NCBI RefSeq assembly: GCF_002995845.1
Contig: NZ_PVXP01000008.1
Span: 24,877-88,876, forward strand
Source: Clostridium luticellarii
GTDB lineage: Bacteria; Bacillota; Clostridia; Clostridiales; Clostridiaceae
Reading direction: 5' to 3'
Length of the DNA stretch: 64,000 nucleotides
Of the stretch, positions 26,882 to 35,615 are shown piece by piece. Every line of letters begins with the position of its first letter. Within the stretch, counting starts at the first letter, position 1. The notes under the pieces are model-generated. The model was not told the origin of the DNA and searched no databases. It saw only the letters and a program-made list of their open reading frames with translations. The position numbers and the translations under genes were made by a program.

Positions 26882-27622
26882 CTATTTCATAACTGCGCAC
26901 ACTATGGTCCTGGCCCCGTCAAATTCATAACTGCAGGTATACAGAGTCAATATCTTTTTAAAATCATTATTTTTAATGTCCTTGTAATACATGGATTTTT
27001 GCTTTAAAAAATTTATGTATTTCTTATATTCTTCATCTGAAGCAAAATTGGTCCTGAGTTCATTTTTCTTTTCATCCACCACAAAAACGGAAAAGACTTC
27101 ATAGGTATATTCTTTGTTGTCCTTTATTATTTTTATAGTCCCCTTTTTAAAGTTTTCTTCTTCTTTAAAATTATTTATTTTACTAAACATGGTGGCACTT
27201 TTCATATTATGCCCATAAATGATCATGTCCCTGTCCGAATCATGTTTATCATTATTTTCGACGAATATACTTCCCGATACACTTTTTTCTCCGTAAAAAT
27301 TATTGTGAAGATAAAATTCATTGTCCTTTCTCTGGACAACCGGATAACTTATATCAGTGTTGGGGATATTGATACCAAAATATCCTATATCAGTGTCGGG
27401 AATGCTTATCCAGAATTTATAATCCGGATTAATCTTTCTCAGCTTTTCTTCTGCTGAATTTACTTTTGTATTATATTCAACTTTGGGCTTCAACTTTTGA
27501 ATTTCAAAGTAATTTTTAATATCCCTGTAGTAGCCAAGGCATCTGTAGCCTATTGCGGCCACACAGGACACAATTACCGCAGCTAAAATTATATTTACTG
27601 CAATTTTTATATGTCTTTTCAT
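26882..27622 (-). CDS. srtB: Class B sortase
   Basis: 246-residue membrane-anchored transpeptidase. An N-terminal signal anchor (residues ~8-28), then the sortase barrel with the catalytic His in Y-G-H-N-M (~138), Cys in T-L-Y-T-C-S-Y (~230) and Arg in G-A-R-T-I-V. The inserted helix and T-L-x-T-C-x-Y context are class B features. It starts 10 bp after the YibE/F gene, so both are in one operon, with a surface phosphoesterase gene upstream. No evident class B sorting signal is encoded nearby. Confidence 0.92.
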   Translation of the reverse strand: MKRHIKIAVNIILAAVIVSCVAAIGYRCLGYYRDIKNYFEIQKLKPKVEYNTKVNSAEEKLRKINPDYKFWISIPDTDIGYFGINIPNTDISYPVVQRKDNEFYLHNNFYGEKSVSGSIFVENNDKHDSDRDMIIYGHNMKSATMFSKINNFKEEENFKKGTIKIIKDNKEYTYEVFSVFVVDEKKNELRTNFASDEEYKKYINFLKQKSMYYKDIKNNDFKKILTLYTCSYEFDGARTIVCAVMK

Positions 27623-27631
27623 AATTCACCT

Positions 27632-28783
27632 TTATATAAACTTTTTTATCAATTTTCCCGTAAGCAGCTTGCAGGTTATAAAAGATACTATAGGTACTGT
27701 TAAAATAACCCCAATACTCCCCGATATACCCTGCATGATCTCTATTCCAACGGAATACATGTTGATAATCTGATTGTATTTCATGTTGTAGGCATATATT
27801 AAAATAAGGGTGTTTATGGAGCCACCTGTAAATGCCAGTATAAGCGTATTCGACATGGTGCCCATCATGTCCTTCCCAACATTTATTCCGGAGACAAACA
27901 GTTCCTTGAAGCCCAGTTCAGGATTTTTTTCATGTATTTCGTTTATCGTAGATGCCACAGACATGCTGACATCTATCACTGCACCCAGGGATGCTATGAG
28001 TATTCCCGCAAATAAAATCCCGCCTATGTTCAAATGGGTCTTGCTTGATATGACCACTAGATCCTCTATTTCCGACACATTGTATCCTGATATTTTTGCA
28101 AAATACCCAAATGCTGCGGCCGCTCCCCCTGCAATGATGACTCCTGCAATAGTTCCCAATATCGCCGATATTGATTTTACAGTCAAACCATCTATAAGAT
28201 ACATTGTAACTATAGTAACCAGAATTCCTACCACAACTGCAGATAAAAACGGGGAGTATCCCTTATAGAGCATAGGTATAAATAAAAATACAATACATAT
28301 GAATGTAAATGCAAGTCCAACAACGGACTTGAAGCCTTTTTTACCTCCAATTGCCCAGAGTATCAAGACAAAAATCCCTACAAAAGCATATACAATAGGC
28401 CCTCTGTTATAGCTGTACACAGTAGCCACATAATTGTTTCCTGATACGCTCAGCGAAACAACAACCTTCATTCCCACTTTACAATCGGCACCGTAAAGAT
28501 ATCCTGAAGTGCTGGTGGCATTTAGCACCCTTCCCTTATACCTGCCGCCCAGCATTTTGATTTTTACCGTCTGTCTTCCTACCCGGGAACCATCCTTCTG
28601 TATATTGTCCTTTACGATATCCACAACCACAGCCTTGTCAAAGGACACACCTTCCTTGTTGGAAAACTGTACCTTGTCTATCTGGTTAAAAGAATACAAA
28701 AAAGCAAAAAATCCCAATGCCAGTATTATTACAACTGCCCTTCTTATATTGGCAGCTCTGTGGCCAAACAATTTTGAAATCAT
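27632..28783 (-). CDS. YibE/F-family membrane protein
   Basis: About 383 residues. N-terminal TM, then an extracellular beta-rich region (~35-125), then seven to eight transmembrane helices with the family-typical G-A-V-I-D-V-S-M-S-V-A-S-T-I-N-E-I-H loop. YibE/F proteins are suspected transporters, function unproven. ATG 28783 sits 9 bases after GGAGG; the longer frame to 28825 runs through that site. It is followed by srtB 10 bp later, a pairing that suggests a cell-envelope role. Confidence 0.85.
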   Translation of the reverse strand: MISKLFGHRAANIRRAVVIILALGFFAFLYSFNQIDKVQFSNKEGVSFDKAVVVDIVKDNIQKDGSRVGRQTVKIKMLGGRYKGRVLNATSTSGYLYGADCKVGMKVVVSLSVSGNNYVATVYSYNRGPIVYAFVGIFVLILWAIGGKKGFKSVVGLAFTFICIVFLFIPMLYKGYSPFLSAVVVGILVTIVTMYLIDGLTVKSISAILGTIAGVIIAGGAAAAFGYFAKISGYNVSEIEDLVVISSKTHLNIGGILFAGILIASLGAVIDVSMSVASTINEIHEKNPELGFKELFVSGINVGKDMMGTMSNTLILAFTGGSINTLILIYAYNMKYNQIINMYSVGIEIMQGISGSIGVILTVPIVSFITCKLLTGKLIKKFI

Positions 28784-28813
28784 AGTCCGCATCCTCCAGT
28801 TCATATTAAAATC

Positions 28814-28837
28814 ACAGGAGCACATACATGCTCCTGT
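28814..28837 (-). terminator. Hairpin between phosphoesterase and YibE/F genes
   Basis: ACAGGAGCA at 28814-28822 and TGCTCCTGT at 28829-28837 with a 6-base loop, 49 bp after the phosphoesterase stop. On the minus strand only a mild T-rich stretch follows, so read-through into the YibE/F-sortase pair is likely. Confidence 0.55.
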
Positions 28838-28885
28838 AATCTGAGTTAGTGTAAATTACATAATTTTAAAATTCTTGTTCGGAAG

Positions 28886-31261
28886 TTATTTTAATCTTCC
28901 CAATAATTTTCTTTTCTTGTTTATGAAAAGCAGTGCTGCAGCAGAAAGTCCTGCCAGAGCAGCAAGAGGATAGAATTTAAAATCATCTCCTGCCTTGAAG
29001 TTTGTCACTGCCTCATCCAGCTCTTGACGTGCCTTGTTTATATCTTCCTGTGAACTGTCACTTGAACCAAGAACAGCATTTGCCTTTTCAATTGCAGCTT
29101 TAACTGCATCTGCTTTCTCCTGCTTATACTGTTTGTCTCCAGTACCTATCTCGTCCTTGGTATCTTTCAACAGAGTATTTGCATCACTTACTGCAGCTTT
29201 AAGAGAACTATCTCCTATAATGCTGTCCTTGAAGCTTTCCACTGCTGAATTTAAAGTATCAGCTGCTTTGTCAAGTTCTTCCTGGGAACTGTCTGCCGAG
29301 TTAAGAACAGCTTGAGCCGCTTTTATTGCAGCATTAAGTGTGTCCTTTGCTTCCTGTGGACACTGACCATTCTCAGTACCTACTTTTGTGCCATCCGATA
29401 AAGTCTGTGCATCTTTTACTGCAGTTTCAAGCTTTGTCGTATCTCCCTTAGTCTGAATACCATTGATAGCATCTTTTAAATCGGCATAGGCTTTGGCAAT
29501 TTCCTCTTCACTGGCTTCTTTTGAAACAGATTTTGCATCCTCAAGTGCAGTATTTAATTTCTCAAGGCTTTCCTTGGTATATTTGTCACCATCAGCAGCC
29601 TTTTTCTCTCCTTCTGAAATCAAATTCTGTAATTCATCAAAAGTTGCTTCACTGTTCTCTGATTTTACAATAGTAAAGGAATTGTCAATTTTATCTCCAG
29701 TTTTAGTTTCATAGGTATTTATAGTAAAGCTTGTATCATCAACATCAATAGTGGAATAAGTAGGAATATCCTCCTGCCACCTGGCAGCTACATAAGCCTG
29801 CTGATTTCTTACCAGGTCATAGTATTTACTACCTGATGCAGAATCCGCAGTCATGTACAATATACCCTTTGGATTCAAAACAGCCTTGTCATCTTCCACA
29901 CTTGCAACATCTTCCAGTGTACTCTGATCCACATCTGTTCCACCATCTTTTATATCAACTTTTTGAACTGCCCCTGCATCTCCAATGCTTTCAGTATAGT
30001 CCTTATATGCCTGAGTTATCGGATTTTTATTTATCTCATAGCTTTCAAACTCAGTTTCAAATTCATCATCAGTTAATATCTTGGATGTGTCAGTTTTAGA
30101 TGAGCCATCATTCTGGACTGCTCCGCCCTCTAACATGTATGATCTGGAATAAGTGTGGTCATGTCCTGTGAGAACAACATCGATTCCGTTATCTTCAAGA
30201 ATAGGAGTCAGATTATATCTTTTATCAATTATTCCCGGTTCATTGGAGTGTTCACCAGGTCCGTATATGTCATGGTGGAGTGTTACCACACGCCATTTTG
30301 CATCTGGATTTTCAGAAATGGCTTTTTTAACAATCTGCTCATGCTCTGCCCAGTTTTCGCTGTTGGTGTTCAAATCAATGAACAATGTGTTGCCGTATGA
30401 ATAGTAATAATCCCCACCGGCTACTGTTGTCCCCTTATCTGATGCATTAGGGTTGTTGAAGTGATATGTATAATTTGCATTTTTCGAATCGTGATTACCT
30501 ATGGTAGTGGCAACGGGCAGGGATTTCAATGCCTCCGGGCTCAGATATCCTGCATATTCAATATCCTGTTTTTCAGTATCAGTTTCACTTGTAGTTTGAA
30601 TCTGATCTCCTGCTGAAATCATAAAACTTACATTTGGATTCTGCTTTAATGCCGTATTTATAGTATTGTTCCAGTTGAAGCTGTCATTTCTTACAGCCGC
30701 ATCCTGACCCTGTTCTGTACTAGCACCCGTGGCAGTATTGCCGCTTGAGGAACCTATCTGCGGATCTCCCACCAGCAGAAAAGAAAAACTGTCTGTACTT
30801 TGGGTTTTATATACTGTAGCATTAGTCCACTCTCCATTTACTGTATATTCATAATAATACGTTGTATTTTCTTTTAATCCTGTTGCAGTAGCATGATTAT
30901 AACTATACCCATTTGCTGGAACATCTTTTGTAGTTACAATAATTTCTTCTGCATCACTCATATCTTGTTTTGTACCAATCCTCAATTTAGGAGCTTTATC
31001 ATTCACTTCACTGTCTTTTGAATACCAGCCAAAATTCAACTCAGTTGCATCTTTTCCCGGTGTCAGTGACATCTGTGTAGGATCCTTCTTTACTGTCTCC
31101 CATTTATTTACCCAGTCTTCCCAGGCACCATTTTTTGCTGCTTCTGTCTGACTTGCTTCAGTCCATCCATCCCATTCTGCCGCCATAGCGGTAATTCCAG
31201 TTGATGTCAGCATAGTAGCCGTCAACACCAGAACTATCATTTTTTTGTTTCCTTTTAACAT
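28886..31261 (-). CDS. Membrane-anchored metallophosphoesterase with FIVAR repeats
   Basis: 791-residue secreted protein. Signal peptide to A-M-A-A (~28); purple-acid-phosphatase-type fibronectin-like domain (~50-155); calcineurin-like phosphoesterase (~158-400) with G-D-P-Q, S-A-G-D-Q, G-N-H-D, L-H-H-D and G-H-D-H metal ligands; a spacer; three FIVAR-like helical repeats (~545-760, each with the A-L-x-x-A-K or A-I-x-x-A-x pattern); C-terminal TM (~767-782) and a basic tail. It probably releases phosphate from extracellular substrates at the cell surface. The C-terminus is membrane-anchor-like but has no L-P-x-T-G or N-P-x-T-x motif, so sortase anchoring is not supported. GGAGGA site before the ATG. 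Confidence 0.88.
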   Translation of the reverse strand: MLKGNKKMIVLVLTATMLTSTGITAMAAEWDGWTEASQTEAAKNGAWEDWVNKWETVKKDPTQMSLTPGKDATELNFGWYSKDSEVNDKAPKLRIGTKQDMSDAEEIIVTTKDVPANGYSYNHATATGLKENTTYYYEYTVNGEWTNATVYKTQSTDSFSFLLVGDPQIGSSSGNTATGASTEQGQDAAVRNDSFNWNNTINTALKQNPNVSFMISAGDQIQTTSETDTEKQDIEYAGYLSPEALKSLPVATTIGNHDSKNANYTYHFNNPNASDKGTTVAGGDYYYSYGNTLFIDLNTNSENWAEHEQIVKKAISENPDAKWRVVTLHHDIYGPGEHSNEPGIIDKRYNLTPILEDNGIDVVLTGHDHTYSRSYMLEGGAVQNDGSSKTDTSKILTDDEFETEFESYEINKNPITQAYKDYTESIGDAGAVQKVDIKDGGTDVDQSTLEDVASVEDDKAVLNPKGILYMTADSASGSKYYDLVRNQQAYVAARWQEDIPTYSTIDVDDTSFTINTYETKTGDKIDNSFTIVKSENSEATFDELQNLISEGEKKAADGDKYTKESLEKLNTALEDAKSVSKEASEEEIAKAYADLKDAINGIQTKGDTTKLETAVKDAQTLSDGTKVGTENGQCPQEAKDTLNAAIKAAQAVLNSADSSQEELDKAADTLNSAVESFKDSIIGDSSLKAAVSDANTLLKDTKDEIGTGDKQYKQEKADAVKAAIEKANAVLGSSDSSQEDINKARQELDEAVTNFKAGDDFKFYPLAALAGLSAAALLFINKKRKLLGRLK

Positions 31262-31531
31262 GTTGTGTTCCTCCTTCGTGTATTATAATTTCTTGAAGTG
31301 ATTTGCCTTAATTATAGGTCAGATATAAATCTTTGTGAATAATTATTAAGAGAACTTTACATTAAAAATCATAATTTTACATTGGAGGCGCACTGCTTAT
31401 TCTGTTCCAGATACTGCCATTTGTGCAGTAAATGTATCGTATCATCAGGCAATATATTCTAACATTAAACACCTTTCCATAATACATAACATATTATAAT
31501 AATAAATTCTATATATGAGAGGAGAACAATA

Positions 31532-32131
31532 TTGTATAATCCCTATAAAATATTTCCATGCCCTTACTGGGCCAACAATTATAGGCATAGACATCCCCCC
31601 TGTCCATATCGGGCCAATACCCAAATATACTATCCGGACCCTGCTTCCGGTAAAATAGATCACAATTCGGCAACTGATCTTATGCGTTCTGAAGCAGGTG
31701 ACAACAGCTTGATAGAACTGAAAGACTATGGTCCGGAACCCTTTGCAGTCAATATTGAGGAAGCCGCCAAACAAAATGATACTTACCGTACTGCTTTATG
31801 GACAGGTAATCATCTGCAGCTCACCTTGATGAGCATCAACGTGGGAGAAGACATAGGTCTGGAAATCCATCCTCATACGGACCAATTCATTCGTATCGAG
31901 GAAGGAGAAGGACTTGTCAAGATGGGAAATAGAAGAGATAACCTGGATTTTCAGAAAAGAGTGCAGGACGGCTTCGCATTCATCATTCCTGCCGGTAAAT
32001 GGCATAATCTGGTAAATACAGGCAGCATACCCATTAAATTATATTCCATATATGCACCTCCCCAGCATCCTCACGGCACGGTTCATGAAACCAAAGCAGA
32101 CTCAGAAGCTGCCGAGAATAACCAGCACTGA
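31532..32131 (+). CDS. Cupin-domain protein
   Basis: 199 residues starting with TTG after GAGGAG. The N-terminal ~60 residues are Pro/Tyr/Cys-rich (two C-P-Y motifs) and reminiscent of spore-coat proteins. The cupin barrel covers ~85-185, with G-L-E-I-H-P-H-T-D-Q-F as motif 1 (H-x-H...) and G-K-W-H-N-L as motif 2, enough ligands for a metal. Small metal-binding cupins are isomerases, dioxygenases or sensors; no substrate can be named. Monocistronic with a terminator after it. Confidence 0.8.
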   Translation: MYNPYKIFPCPYWANNYRHRHPPCPYRANTQIYYPDPASGKIDHNSATDLMRSEAGDNSLIELKDYGPEPFAVNIEEAAKQNDTYRTALWTGNHLQLTLMSINVGEDIGLEIHPHTDQFIRIEEGEGLVKMGNRRDNLDFQKRVQDGFAFIIPAGKWHNLVNTGSIPIKLYSIYAPPQHPHGTVHETKADSEAAENNQH

Positions 32132-32148
32132 TATCAGATGAAATGACA

Positions 32149-32197
32149 AAAACAGCTTTTTATGATAAAATCTCAATATTGTGAGAAGCTGTTTTTT
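32149..32197 (+). terminator. Terminator after the cupin gene
   Basis: AAAACAGCTT at 32149-32158 and AAGCTGTTTT at 32186-32195 followed by TT; 18 bp after the stop. Confidence 0.75.
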
Positions 32198-32296
32198 AGT
32201 ATTTAGAAGATTTCCACCAGTTATGCAAAATAAATTGTATAATATTCTGTATAAATATACATCTGAATTGTAATACTAACTGCAGAGGTGATATAT

Positions 32297-32422
32297 ATGT
32301 CTAAAAGCAAAAAAAATCTACAGCAGAAATCCGGCAGTGCAGATAATCTTATTCCGAAAAATAATCGAAATCAAAATCACAATACCAAAAAACAGGCACT
32401 GGGTCCAAATACAAAGAGATGA
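32297..32422 (+). CDS. 41-aa basic protein (CPC_1213-like)
   Basis: ATG at 32297 after GAGGTG, stop TGA at 32420-32422. The peptide is Lys/Gln/Asn-rich and unstructured, starting M-S-K-S-K-K-N and ending A-L-G-P-N-T-K-R. The A-L-G-x-N-T-K tail recalls small clostridial proteins of the CPC_1213 type, possibly spore-associated, though I cannot verify this. Its stop overlaps the next start (ATGA), so it is translationally coupled to the HD hydrolase. Confidence 0.6.
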   Translation: MSKSKKNLQQKSGSADNLIPKNNRNQNHNTKKQALGPNTKR

Positions 32423-33030
32423 CGGATACATACAATTTATACCTAAATATTGAAAACAGCCTGCTTCATGATTTCAATCCATCAGTTTATTTAGAAAAAG
32501 TATGCACCAATCCAACATTTCAGCAATACCCATTTAGTATGCTGTACAAACTGAAGACTACGGAACAATCAAAAAAATATCATCCAGAAGGCAGTGTATG
32601 GAATCATACTCTCCTGGTAGTAGATGAAGCTGCAAAAATAAAAACAAGAAGTAAAAATCAGAAAGTACTCATGTGGGCAGCACTCCTTCACGATATAGGA
32701 AAGCCTTCTACAACAAAAAAGAGAAAAGGCAGAATAACCTCCTATGATCACGACAGGGCTGGAGCTGAATTGTCAAATGAATTTCTGTCATGTTTTACAG
32801 GTGACAAAAATTTTATCCATGATGTCTGCAATCTCATAAGATACCATATGCAGGTACTTTTTGTAGTAAATGCTCTTCCCTTCGCAGACATACAGGGTAT
32901 GAAACATGACACGGATATTCATGAAGTGGCTCTGCTGGGTTTATGTGACAGAATGGGAAGATTAAACGCAGATAAATTAAAAGAGCAGAAAGACATCGAA
33001 AAATTTCTTATAAAATGTAAAAATAAATGA
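32419..33030 (+). CDS. HD-domain phosphohydrolase
   Basis: 203-residue soluble protein with an HD metal-hydrolase core: W-N-H (~60), L-L-H-D-I-G-K-P (~90) and S-Y-D-H-D (~107), then a second conserved R-Y-H-M. Order and spacing resemble the HD domain found in bacterial tRNA nucleotidyltransferases and related stand-alone phosphatases. Substrate could be a nucleotide or 2',3'-cyclic phosphate. ATGA overlap with the 41-aa gene makes a two-gene operon; its stop codon lies in the terminator stem. Confidence 0.8.
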   Translation: MTDTYNLYLNIENSLLHDFNPSVYLEKVCTNPTFQQYPFSMLYKLKTTEQSKKYHPEGSVWNHTLLVVDEAAKIKTRSKNQKVLMWAALLHDIGKPSTTKKRKGRITSYDHDRAGAELSNEFLSCFTGDKNFIHDVCNLIRYHMQVLFVVNALPFADIQGMKHDTDIHEVALLGLCDRMGRLNADKLKEQKDIEKFLIKCKNK

Positions 33031-33060
33031 CTCCAGCTCTGAAATCAAGTTGGAGTCATT
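33026..33060 (+). terminator. Terminator overlapping the HD gene stop
   Basis: AATGACTCCA at 33026-33035 and TGGAGTCATT at 33051-33060, followed by TATTTC. The left arm contains the gene's TGA. Confidence 0.75.
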
Positions 33061-33134
33061 TATTTCATCATTTCAAATTGTATCCACTTTTCATAATGCA
33101 ACTTTCCGGATTCATAACAATTTCATGTAGACAA

Positions 33135-33974
33135 TTAAAATTCTTCATAGGTTCTAGGATCCTGATTTTTATTTCTTCCGGATTCACGGGTAAGTCCACA
33201 AATTGTATTCATTTCCTCTTCTGACAATTCAAAATCAAATATGTCCATATTTTCACGCTGATGCTGACTTGAAGATGCTTTTGGAATTGGAATTGCCCCA
33301 AGCTGCAGGTGCCAGCGTAAAATCACCTGTATAACTGTCTTTTTATGAGATCTTGCTATTTTAACGATACCTTCTTCTTTAAGTACACTGTTCCCTCTTC
33401 CAAGCGGACTCCATGACTCTGTCACAATTTTATGTTCTGCATTCCACATTCTCTGCTGCTGCTGATTAAAGTAAGGATGGAGTTCAACCTGATTTATGCT
33501 TGGAGCTGTACCTGTTTCCTTTATCAATCGCTCTATATATTCCGGAACAAAATTACAAACTCCTATTGATCGAATTAATCCCTGTTTTTTTAATTCTATC
33601 AAAGCCTGCCATGCCTCTACATATAAATCCAGTCTTGGGTTGGGCCAGTGAATCAGATACAGATCATAATAATCCAGTCCAGCCCTAAACAATGACTCCT
33701 GAACCGTTATAATTGCCTGCTCATATGCGTGATGGCGCCCCGGCAGCTTGGAAGTGATCAAAAGCTTATCTCTTGACACAGAACTTTTCCGAATCGCTTC
33801 ACCTACGGCTCCTTCATTTTCATAATTAAATGCAGTATCAATCAATCTATACCCCATATCAATTGCATTTTTTATTACCTCTGCTCCACGAGTACCATTC
33901 AACTTATAAGTTCCAAAGCCAATGGAAGGTATTTTAAGTCCGTCATTCAATTCTACTTCTTTAATCTTTTCCAT
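33135..33974 (-). CDS. Aldo/keto reductase
   Basis: 279-residue NAD(P)H-dependent oxidoreductase of the AKR superfamily. The catalytic tetrad is visible: D in L-I-D-T-A (~43), Y in A-F-N-Y-E-N-E (~48), K in L-L-I-T-S-K (~73) and H in L-I-H-W-P (~106). The C-terminal P-K-A-S-S-S-Q-H coenzyme site is present, with the 2,5-diketogluconate-reductase-like layout. Physiological aldehyde unknown. Its own transcription unit beside the oxygen-defence locus. Confidence 0.88.
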   Translation of the reverse strand: MEKIKEVELNDGLKIPSIGFGTYKLNGTRGAEVIKNAIDMGYRLIDTAFNYENEGAVGEAIRKSSVSRDKLLITSKLPGRHHAYEQAIITVQESLFRAGLDYYDLYLIHWPNPRLDLYVEAWQALIELKKQGLIRSIGVCNFVPEYIERLIKETGTAPSINQVELHPYFNQQQQRMWNAEHKIVTESWSPLGRGNSVLKEEGIVKIARSHKKTVIQVILRWHLQLGAIPIPKASSSQHQRENMDIFDFELSEEEMNTICGLTRESGRNKNQDPRTYEEF

Positions 33975-34130
33975 TTGATGTACATGCTCCTTAACCTCTA
34001 TAATTTTTCTGAATTCTTCTTTACATATCTATATCTAAGTCATTATCCCTTGATATTTATTATAGTTCAATAATAATACTAAAGCAATTATCAAATTGAC
34101 TTGTTGTGTTAATTGAATTCAATAAAAATA

Positions 34131-34168
34131 AAAGACGGCTCATGAATTTTACACATAAGCCGATCTTT
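34131..34168 (-). terminator. Terminator after flavodiiron protein 1
   Basis: AAAGACGGCT at 34131-34140 and AGCCGATCTTT at 34158-34168, one-base bulge; minus strand continues TTTTATTTTTATT. Confidence 0.7.
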
Positions 34169-34186
34169 AATTTATATCTTTCTAAA

Positions 34187-35386
34187 TCATTTTATTGACT
34201 GAATGATACTGTCAGCAAGTTCTTCCATCAAATCAAGTTCTTCCTTTTTCATACTGGAACTAAGTGACATATCCTTATCCAAAACAGTCATTTCCTTCAT
34301 TCCATCCAAGAACTTACGTATCAATTTGCCCGACTGAGGAGCCCAGGAACCATTTTCTATGATGGCAAAAGTACGCTTTTGAAGATTCAATGCTTTCATA
34401 TGCTCCAGATAATCAAGCATTGGCGGATAGATTTTGAGGTTGTAGGTTACACATGCAAGAACCACATGACTGTATTTGAAAGTTTCTGAAATCAAATAGG
34501 ATACATGGGTTTTTGAAACATCATACACAACAACATTTTTCATGCCTTTTTCCACCAGTTCAGCCGCCAGGCTATTGGCAGCAGATTCCGTATTGCCGTA
34601 CATTGAGGCATAAACTATCATTACACCCTTTTCTTCAGGTTCATAACTGCTCCACTTGTCATATTTATCAAGAAAATATCCCAGATTACTGCGCCATACC
34701 GGCCCGTGCAGAGGACAGATAGTCTTGATATCCAGCTTGCTGGCTTTCTTCAAAAGTGCCTGAACATGAGGTCCATACTTACCTACAATATTTGTATAAT
34801 ACCTTCTGGCATCATCAATCCAATCCCTGTCAAAAGCTGTTTCATCATTAAACAGCTTTCCACCCAGAGCGCCAAAACTGCCAAATGCATCTGCAGAGAA
34901 CAGTACACCATTTGTAGTATCATAGGTAACCATGACTTCCGGCCAGTGAACCATTGGGGCAGTTACAAATGCCACCTTGTGCTTTCCAAAAGACTTGGTG
35001 TCCCCTTCTTTAACCTTCTCTACTTTTTCACCTAAATTGAACCCAAACTGATTTAAAAACATAAAAGCTTTTTCAGTACATATAATCTTTACATCAGGAT
35101 AACGAAGAATAATTTCTTCAATGCAGGCTGCATGATCCGGCTCCACATGATTGATTACCATATAGTCAAGAGTTCTGTCTTTAAGAACTGCTTCCAAATT
35201 TTCAAGGAACTGACGGCATACTGCCCAGTCAACAGTATCAAAAAGTACAGTTTTTTCATCCAGAAGCACATAGGAATTATAGGAAACTCCTCTTGGAATC
35301 GGATGAATGTTTTCAAATAAAGCGAGGCGATTATCATTTGCCCCAACCCAGTACAGATCTTCATTTACTTTTCTAACACAATACAT
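34187..35386 (-). CDS. fprA: Flavodiiron protein (FprA type), copy 1
   Basis: About 399 residues. The N-terminal metallo-beta-lactamase-like diiron domain has H-V-E-P-D-H (H-x-E-x-D-H, ~80), H-W-P-E, S-A-D-A-F and C-P-L-H-G-P; the C-terminal flavodoxin domain binds FMN at S-M-Y-G-N-T-E-S (~260). Such proteins reduce O2 to water or NO to N2O with electrons from rubredoxin. ATG 35386 follows GGGAGGA; the longer frame starts in it. It is very similar to the copy at 37771-38979, and the dehydrogenase-EtfA-rubredoxin fusion lies between, so the fusion's rubredoxin domain is the likely donor. The leader contains the dispersed hairpin element. Confidence 0.95.
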   Translation of the reverse strand: MYCVRKVNEDLYWVGANDNRLALFENIHPIPRGVSYNSYVLLDEKTVLFDTVDWAVCRQFLENLEAVLKDRTLDYMVINHVEPDHAACIEEIILRYPDVKIICTEKAFMFLNQFGFNLGEKVEKVKEGDTKSFGKHKVAFVTAPMVHWPEVMVTYDTTNGVLFSADAFGSFGALGGKLFNDETAFDRDWIDDARRYYTNIVGKYGPHVQALLKKASKLDIKTICPLHGPVWRSNLGYFLDKYDKWSSYEPEEKGVMIVYASMYGNTESAANSLAAELVEKGMKNVVVYDVSKTHVSYLISETFKYSHVVLACVTYNLKIYPPMLDYLEHMKALNLQKRTFAIIENGSWAPQSGKLIRKFLDGMKEMTVLDKDMSLSSSMKKEELDLMEELADSIIQSIK

Positions 35387-35418
35387 GTATTTAATCCTCC
35401 CCCTATGTTTATTAATTA

Positions 35419-35606
35419 TCAAGTGATTCTTAGGCTCAGTTGAGTTTGCTAATAAGGAATGCTTTCTCTATCTGAACCTTAGAAGAACTTATCCAGGCGC
35501 ATAGCAGTGCTTATCTCCCACTTTAAGAAAAGCAGATGTCCCAAATCTTTGATTTGGTGACAGTCGCTTTCACAGAGTGCGTTGGGAGTATTAGCAATGG
35601 TAGCAT
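35419..35606 (-). repeat. Dispersed structured element, copy A
   Basis: In the FprA copy 1 leader, minus strand 35478-35419 shares with 44606-44668 a stem GGTTCAG/CTGAGCC, loop core GCATT-CTTAT-AGCAAACTC and the tail CTAAGAATCACTTGAT. Farther upstream (35606-35479) are more paired segments, such as CCAAATC/GATTTGG and CTCCCA/TGGGAG. No ORF fits it. The layout recalls the right end and guide RNA of IS200/IS605-type TnpB elements without the transposase genes; that assignment is tentative. Confidence 0.5.
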
Positions 35607-35615
35607 TCGGATAAA

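Noticed and set aside
28886..29000. LPXTG-type anchor at the C-terminus of the phosphoesterase
   Set aside because: Only a hydrophobic helix and a basic tail are present; no sorting motif precedes them.
35419..35606. Protein-coding gene in the FprA leader
   Set aside because: All frames are interrupted; the region shows paired segments rather than codon pattern.
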